From Oscheius dolichura (Eukaryota; Nematoda; Chromadorea; Rhabditida; Rhabditidae): 64,000 bases of DNA. Location of the stretch: the NCBI GenBank assembly GCA_932521035.1, contig OW051497.1, positions 3,720,001 through 3,784,000 on the forward strand. Direction: 5' to 3'. This document shows positions 57,541-64,000 of this stretch, one piece after another. Position 1 is the stretch's first letter, and each line of letters opens with the position of its first letter. The translations under genes were made by a program, and so were the position numbers. The notes under the pieces are model-generated. The model was not told the origin of the DNA and did no database searches. It saw only the letters and a program-made list of their open reading frames with translations.

Positions 57541-58026
57541 CTATTTGCCAAAAGGACGGTTCATGTAGCCAATTTTGGCACCAGCTGGCTCTATTCCGCC
57601 GTAGAAGGAACCGCCGAGCGAGTAAATTGGCTCGTCTCCTTCCTCGCTGTCTGGCAGCACGTGCAGGTATGAACCCATTCCTTGTTTGTTTCCGTTAGCC
57701 GTCATTTCGACCATTGAGTAGTATGGACGGAGAATGCCGAGCAGGTCCGAGTCTCCGCCACCAACAAGGCCTCCGACCTGAAACCGATCAATTTCCGAAA
57801 GAAAAACCACCCACCTCGTCGAGGTCCTTCATTCCCTGCTCACTGAAGCCAAAGTTATTGTCCTTGCTAACATCAGACTCGTATGGATCTACAAAGATAG
57901 AGGGGAACGAACGAGAAGGCCCTACTGGTTGCATCATCTGCCTTCAATTTTTGGTAGACTCTTGGGACAAATTTATCCAAAAAACCAGTATCTACCATTT
58001 TCATAACCTCCCCTGCTCCCAAACAT
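57541..58026 (-). CDS. Small orphan acidic Gly-rich protein
   Basis: Three exons (57996-58026, 57815-57888, 57541-57777) join in frame to 342 nt, 113 residues. The start MFGSRGGYENDPYESDVSKD follows TTTTGTTAG and four bases. The rest includes NNFGFSEQGMKDLDE, VGGLVGGGDSDLLGILRPYY, SMVEMTANGNKQGMGSYLHV, and it ends GAKIGYMNRPFGK. There is no signal peptide, membrane helix or coiled coil, so it is probably intracellular. The second intron is only 37 nt (57778-57814). I recognise no family. The gene converges on the Kunitz gene with 172 bp between stop codons. The two phase-matched short introns support a real gene. Confidence 0.6.
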
Positions 58027-58778
58027 GTTCCTAACAAAAGAGAATAAGTAAATAGGGAGATATACCGATAAAAGTAGCAAAAATGGAGATTATCATGGAT
58101 AGGTGTTAGACGCCCGAGTGGCCGGGAAGAAACTGGATAGAAATGCGCAACCTATTTCGCGTTTTGAACGTCGAGATGGAAGATGTCAAGGGTGGAAAGA
58201 CAAAGGCCGAAAAAGATAGTCCCCGTTTACTGTATTAGCTACGATCAGTTTTGTACCATGTTACAACCTTTCCAACGCAGGTACGCCGTTCTCAGAGATG
58301 CTTCTTTTGAGCATAGTAAAACATAGTTTGAGGAGTGTACGGTCCGGTCTTGCGCCGTCCATGACCTTCGCCATTTTAGACGCAAACACCTCTTGAGTGG
58401 AATTTTCCTCAACAGGTGAATTGTACTCCGTTTAGTAACAACTCTCACCATGCTACCATAAGCTAGCAGCCTGGAGGATCCTAAAAATAACGTTTCTGAA
58501 AGTAAGTCATTAGAAAGTGGAGCTGATAACTAACACTGCCCACAGAAGAGCCTTATTGCTCCTAAGAAAGAACTGAAGCCACAAGGGGATTGAGATAGAG
58601 GCTCGAATTAGAGAGGAATACAAATTGCAGAAACTGAAGGATTGGCCAAGTAACCAGGAAGAACGTGTCGAAATGGCGCAGCGGAATTGTTTGAGAGGCT
58701 ATTGAATCCATTGGTCACTTCACCCTTTGTGGTAAAATGGTAATCGGGTGAAGTGTAGTTGATAGAGGTGATCAGGGG
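58027..58778. other. Intergenic, no feature seen
   Basis: A 68-codon minus-strand frame (58245-58451) is basic and has no recognisable content. No RNA gene or repeat is apparent. Confidence 0.35.
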
Positions 58779-59059
58779 TGTTGAGCACTCCTTGAGTTTG
58801 GCTCGAGAGCACTGCGCAGGACCAAAAAATGGGCGGAGTCAGCCAATTATCTGCGCCTTTACCAGACCGTAAGGCCCAGAAGGGGCGGTACACCGGGGCG
58901 GGGCAAGGGTTCTTCTCAGCTCTCATATAAGAGGCAAATGAGCCTGGAGAGATCTGCTGCCGCTCTTGAGTGCCATCTCTCGTTTGTCTCGAGTTTTCCT
59001 TAAGGACCCGCATTGCTGGCAGTCGACGGCAGACCCGTTGGTGACCACTATGCGGGTCC
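58779..59059 (+). mobile_element. LTR-like segment with TATA box and possible primer-binding site
   Basis: From TGTTGAG (58779) a GC-rich tract runs to TATAAGA (58926-58932), a T/C-rich leader, then TTGGTGACCACTATGCGGG at 59038. TTGGTGACC-type sequences are common at the boundary between an LTR and the primer-binding site in Gypsy-like elements. A 10-bp inverted repeat (GGACCCGCAT 59004-59013, ATGCGGGTCC 59050-59059) spans that boundary. No gag/pol follows, so at most this is a solo LTR plus leader. TGAG|GTTAGT at 59061-59070 could be a donor joining to the acceptor just before the homeobox ATG. Confidence 0.35.
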
Positions 59060-59298
59060 CTGAGGTTAGTTCGAGAGTTTTCTCTTTTCCTATTTTAGGC
59101 TAGCTACTAGTTAATTACCGTAAAACCTTCGCGCACTGCGTCTCAAACTACCTTTTCTTACAAAATTCACACTAGAGCACTCCCATTTTTACCTAACCTA
59201 CCTTGTTTTGTCAATTTCCCTCGAAAAGCACCAAGTTCAATAATCCTTGTGATTCCCTAAGTTGTCAGTTTCCCTTGTGATCATCTCCCATTTCTAGA

Positions 59299-61861
59299 AT
59301 GTCCTCCAGTTGCCTCGATGGAACATGCATAGACCAATCCTGTCGTTGCCGCACACAGAGGAACTTTCTCCCGAACACCTCCCAGATGTCTAATGTCTAT
59401 CCCTTCAACAGCTTTCAATCTTATCAACATGACTTCACAAAGTAAGATTTCTCCCTATCCCTCCCAGTAACCAAGATTCTTTAGCTGGGCAAACGCACAA
59501 TCAACCGCTGGCTGGTACCAACACAATCCACGACTTGGTAAGTACACAGATTAGTCATACAAGGGGGTGGCTGGCCTTTTGAAACGCGATGAACTACTAG
59601 CAGCATAATCTTCCTGTCCAAAATTACCTAAGAACATGTATGGGAGAAGGTGCGATAATGAGCGTAGCCGCCGGTTTGGATAGTCTTTGGACCGGTAACT
59701 GCTGCGAATTACGCGCACAATTTTGCTCAATTTGTAGCCAAGTGGATTTGAACAAGCTAACGGGGAGAAATGGAGAATAAGATCATCTTTATAGCAAAAT
59801 ACATTGAGACCCTCTCTTTTTATATCAATCAATCACCGGAAGCTTGCTCCCGCCTTCGCTTCCACAAAATTGGCACTCATTTCCTGTGTGACCTTTTTTC
59901 GACGAATGATCAACTAAACACTTCCAATCAAGGTCTTTATAGTCCATTCAGGGGGAGACAAATTTACTTTTTTGTCACCTTCATGTTCAAGGCAACTACC
60001 GTAATCTTCTCTCTGCCTGCGCGTAGAGACGCGATCGGCACTGCAAACAGAGGAACCTGTCTGAGCTTACCTTTCCCAGACACGATGTGAAACGGACACC
60101 CTTTAAAAATGAATGGCATAAGAGGCAAGGCGATTGTAACTATCTAGGCACCCCGGGGAAAGTGTTGTTAGCTTTGGGAGGTCAATCCAAAAGTGTTGAT
60201 TGCTTTCGCTGCGGGAGATGCTTATGACTTGACACGGGTTGATCGACGACGAGCCCCCAGTGGGCGATCAGGGGCAGTATCTTTTGTCTCATGGTATTAA
60301 GCTGACGCTAAGAAAACTTATGCTGTCACATCCTGTACAAACTCAGTTGGTTTAAGAAAGATGTTGGAAAGAATTACAACCTGGCCCTCTTGGCGTGGCA
60401 CAGGGGTCCCACTCTCCTAATTACTTGAAGATGTTCCATACCATTTCCGGAAGCCCAAATCTCCCTTTTGGCCTTGCTTTGCCCCTAGATTATCACACCG
60501 TTTGCGTAACCAGTAATGAGATCCGCTACCGTACGACGCAACGGCACTTCAGACGAATTGATGGGGGAGAAACGGGAGCCCCATGATATGCTACCAAGCA
60601 AACACCTTACATCACCAAATACAAACAGTAATCCACTCCGGAGCAGCAGTATCTGCAGCTGGTCCGACTCCTGGGTTTCCTTCTACCGTATAAGGTCCAC
60701 GCTCCCTCCCGCTGTCAGTTGGCGATAGATAAATGTTGGCAAACTCTTTAGCAAACACTAATTGACCTGCGGACACACGTTACCCAGGTAGCTCTTAGGA
60801 ACTGACTCTAGTGGCCGGGGGTATCAATAGTGAATTATGTGTGTTTTGAGGGAAAATGTGTCCGGGAAGGAGATCTGTTTGCCACCGGAAGAATCTCGCG
60901 CGTTGTATGCCAGGAAATTGCCACTTGCTGCTGGACAATTGAGGACTCATTTGTTCTTGTTAAACAATCTTTACCTAAGACAATAACTCTATTATTTCCA
61001 GCTGCTGCCACCCATTTTGGGCCACCTACGTTAGGGTTGGGAATAGCTGCCAGTACCTTAGCCTTTCCCAACACAGCCGGAAAGAATCGAAAACGGAGGG
61101 TGTTGTTCAATCAACAGCAGGTATCCTCATCCCTTTCGAGACCTATACGCGTCACTTTTTAGGTAAACGAGCTGGAGAAGGCCTTCAGAACCCAGCAGTA
61201 CCTCTCAGCACAAGATAGGGAAAACCTCGCCAGGCATATTAACCTCACACCGACACAGGTGAGAAACCCTTCTTTTGCCATCGCATTCCGGTTGCTAACT
61301 TCGATAGTTTCTTTTGTGCGGCGAACTGGCCCCGCCGAGGGAAATTTTAGCCAATTACGGTAGCGTCAGATGGCTGTTCGCGCCATTTAATGGCATCTCG
61401 GAAAAATGTAACATTTTCTTTTTGTAGGTGAAGATCTGGTTCCAAAACCAACGATACAAACACAAGAGGCAGTCCAAGGAAAGAAGTATGGGTGGCTCCT
61501 CCAATAGCAGGGGGCCTAGTGCATCTCCCAACAGCCACACATCAGGGACAGACAGCCCACAGTGAGTATTAGGCGTGATTTGGAGAGTCAATGTGAATAT
61601 TATAGGACGAAACCAGAAGAAATCGTCAAAGTGGAAGCTGTGTCGGATGACAAGCCATCTTATGTAAGTATGAATGACTCCACTTGTTTGCCCGAGATTA
61701 ACAATCCCCTCTATGCTGGAGTGAGTCTCCCTCCTGAAATCTATCTAATCGTCTAGTTTCAGATGTACCAGCCCAACGCCTATAACGCCGGTAACCTGGC
61801 CTTCTCCTTTCCTCCCTCCTTCGCTGCCACTCAACCCTACGGCTACAACTACAAGATCTAA
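59299..61861 (+). CDS. NK-2 class homeobox transcription factor
   Basis: Seven exons (59299-59441, 59485-59537, 61002-61120, 61163-61258, 61428-61561, 61606-61720, 61763-61861) sum to 759 nt, 252 residues. The start is MSSSCLDGTCIDQSCRC and the N-terminus includes WANAQSTAGWYQHNPRL. The homeodomain reads KNRKRRVLFNQQQ, VNELEKAFRTQQYLSAQDRE, NLARHINLTPTQ, VKIWFQNQRYKHKRQSKERS. Tyr at homeodomain position 54 is the NK-2 hallmark (CAAGTG-type binding sites). The C-terminus is Ser/Pro rich and ends QPYGYNYKI. It resembles CEH-22/tinman-type proteins, but no TN motif is seen, so I assign no symbol. Intron 2 (59538-61001, 1,464 nt) is by far the longest and may hold enhancers. ATTTCTAG ends one base before the ATG. 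Confidence 0.9.
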
Positions 61862-62384
61862 AGGAACTCCCATATACTTTATGATTCCAAACTAATTACG
61901 GTACTAGAATTCTTTTTCTGTTCCCTCTTTATTTCCACGGTCAACTCCAAGTGTCATGGGTCGAGTGGCCCGCGATTATAGATTCTTTTCTCACAGCTCT
62001 GTTCTCCCTCCCAGATGCGTTCCTCCTCCATTTCTTCCTCTCTTCCCGCTCAAACGAGCCATACTTTCTCCTATATCATAAGAGCTTTGTACAGTAATTT
62101 ATTCCTACCCCTCCCACCTCCTCCGGATCCCTGGTTTGTTCACGTTTAAATGTCCTGTTCATAAATATTTAAGTGCACTCCGTTTATGATTAATCTTTCT
62201 TCGCATCGTCTTGAAGTGGACAGAATGACTCAGGTTGTTCCAGATCTATGCCACTTATAAAAGTTTCATCCATTGGACAGCTACTTGACTTCAATCGGAC
62301 TAAAATCAGGACCATCCCCTGGTCGATCAGTTCATCCGGCTGGGATTACGGTAGTCAGACCACTCGATGTCTTCTTTGATTATG

Positions 62385-62390
62385 AATAAA
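62385..62390 (+). terminator. Possible polyadenylation signal for the NK-2 gene
   Basis: AATAAA about 525 nt past the stop codon. Confidence 0.4.
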
Positions 62391-63795
62391 AGGTGGTGGG
62401 CATTAAGAGGCATCCACTTAACAGAGACGCCGTGTGCTGCCTATTCACACTGGGACCACGGGTCACTCCATGTTTTGTCGCATCATCTGGAAACGTGGAA
62501 CCTGTCTATAGAAGCCCCCTCCCGTCTTTAACATTTGTCATCTACAAGAAGGCGAGAGGTCCTGTTGTGTCAATGCTTCCTAAACTAATTAATAGTTGCA
62601 TCATGGCGCTTCTCTACCGTCTATACCGTAATTCTGTGTAACGGCGGCGTGCCCTTTGACGCATAACCCGGGATGAACCCCATTATTAGCAAGACAATAG
62701 CTGACATGCCACAGGAAACGGCGGATGATCCCGGAAAAGAACTGTGACGGAACTCGCACCGCGAGTGGTAAGAGGTGTTTTGAAGGCAGCAGGAAGGGCA
62801 CAGGTGCTTGAGACCGGGGGAACCACAACACTATCCTCTATCCTTTTGCAATGTAGACATTCAAATATTACTAAGAACGATGCTATAGTTACAATACTAC
62901 CTGTTAGAATATTCATAGGAGTGGGCTAGAATGCGATCACTATTAGGCAAAGTGACACTACAGTAAGAAATAGCAATCTTGTTGACTGCTGAACTACCCC
63001 CTTGCATAAGATTGAACCAACACCTCCCTTTCTGTAATGACTGAACTCTGCCGGTCTATAATTTACCCCTTCCGAATTAGTAATCACGCCCCCGCTACAG
63101 GGTTGCGCAACCGGGAAAGGCTAATAGGATCACCGGATTGACACCCTCAAAACATCTCGACGCAACAGCTGCCGTCTCGGGGGATCTATCCACAGAGGAC
63201 AGTGAAGTACAGGTAACTTCCTCAGTAGAAGGTTAGGTTATGTCAGCGCCCCGTTTGTCCCTAATGGCACTGGCTGAGCCGCCAAAGGACGTCTGTTTGT
63301 AATGGTTAATTGACCCATCTCCCCGCAAAGACAAGAAGAACAGCCGGGTACACAGATTCTCGACAGATTAGAACCATCTTAAGATGAGGGATGACTACCG
63401 GGAGACATATCTCTGCTATCCAATACTGCCTGCAGGTGTGCCGTCTTTCTCAAGTGGCCGCATGCTGTAATCCTATCCACTCGAAGGATACGGTGTCATG
63501 GATAACCTCGTTACAAATTTGGCCAAGTTAAATTATCACACCAGCTGGATTTCAAACATCTTCCCAGCCATCTGACGAGTATTTTCCGGGGACGAGACCG
63601 GGAGGTGTGAATGGTTTCAAGTATAAGTCATATGTTGATCTGTGGAGGTGTGAAAAGCTTATGATTGAAGTCGCACCTTAGGGTCGGCCACCTGCTGCTC
63701 AAGTTGGACCACCTTCCAATGAGAATATGCTACTGGCAGGTATGTGGGGGTAAGGACTAATAAGCAAATACGTGTTACCGTGGGCTACCAAAAAT

Positions 63796-63816
63796 GGGGG
63801 GGGGGGGGGGGGGGGG
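63796..63816 (+). repeat. Homopolymer of 21 G
   Basis: An uninterrupted run of 21 G, followed by TGATGGGGTGACG. Long enough to form a G-quadruplex. Confidence 0.95.
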
Positions 63817-64000
63817 TGATGGGGTGACGTGAACTATAATGACTAAAATCAATTCATATTGCCCCTGATATTTAGAGAGCATACAGCTCGTCCAAAATTT
63901 GCTATCTGTCGAAAAATGGCACAGAACTCTCCCGCCCAATAAACTGTGGAGTTAAACTTTGATGTTTTGCTTGGAAATGCTACTTGTTAGTTGTCGCTGC

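Larger units (their letters stand above)
61862..64000. other. Gene-poor right end
   Basis: It begins with the NK-2 gene 3' UTR. I see no exon or RNA gene beyond that. It includes the G tract at 63796-63816. Confidence 0.4.

Overview
This window looks like nuclear DNA of a compact animal genome, most probably a nematode. The evidence is a DUF1679/CHK-type kinase, an F-box gene, a Kunitz/lustrin secreted protein, very short introns (about 29-60 nt) in nearly every gene, and a splice acceptor just upstream of most start codons (suggesting spliced-leader trans-splicing). All calls come from reading the sequence by eye. Exon borders are inferred from reading frame and GT..AG sites, and no database was searched.

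Layout. 1-725 (-): 5' part of an NPAS4/dysfusion/CKY-1-like bHLH-PAS factor running off the left edge. 3769-5304 (-): CHK-like kinase. 6092-7044: foldback repeat whose arms carry tRNA-like Pol III promoters. 7300-8641 (-): F-box protein. 8642-15269: gene-poor, with one candidate small secreted protein (14021-14483 +). 15270-18740 (-): PX-MIT-pseudokinase of the RPS6KC1 type. 19253-19864 (-): candidate 59-residue protein. 20508-25895 (-): RRBP1/kinectin-like ER coiled-coil protein. 26909-30092 (+): MAP4K (GCK) kinase with CNH domain. 30457-31347 (+): Max-type bHLH-zipper. 31602-32915 (-): orphan membrane protein. 34881-41985 (-): MRCK, with kinase, coiled coil, C1, PH, CNH and CRIB. 41986-48983: gene-poor, with a foldback MITE. 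48984-57368 (+): multi-Kunitz/lustrin secreted protein. 57541-58026 (-): small orphan protein. 58779-59059: LTR-like segment. 59299-61861 (+): NK-2 class homeobox gene. 61862-64000: gene-poor, with a 21-G tract.

The genes are mostly signalling (MAP4K, MRCK, RPS6KC1-like) and transcription factors (NPAS4-like, Max, NK-2). They do not form an evident operon or single pathway.

The most interesting signal is in mrck. Its largest intron (39098-39919, 822 nt against about 40-60 nt elsewhere in the gene) can be read through in frame into a 134-codon tail that ends in a transmembrane helix and has its own AATAAA downstream. The intron is bracketed by a 22-nt inverted repeat with one mismatch, which could pair in the pre-mRNA and loop that alternative end out. 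This would give a soluble MRCK and a tail-anchored, DMPK-like short kinase from one gene. Other notable points are a Kunitz protein whose clear domains lack the Cys14-Cys38 pair, the pseudokinase, and four or more foldback/MITE families.
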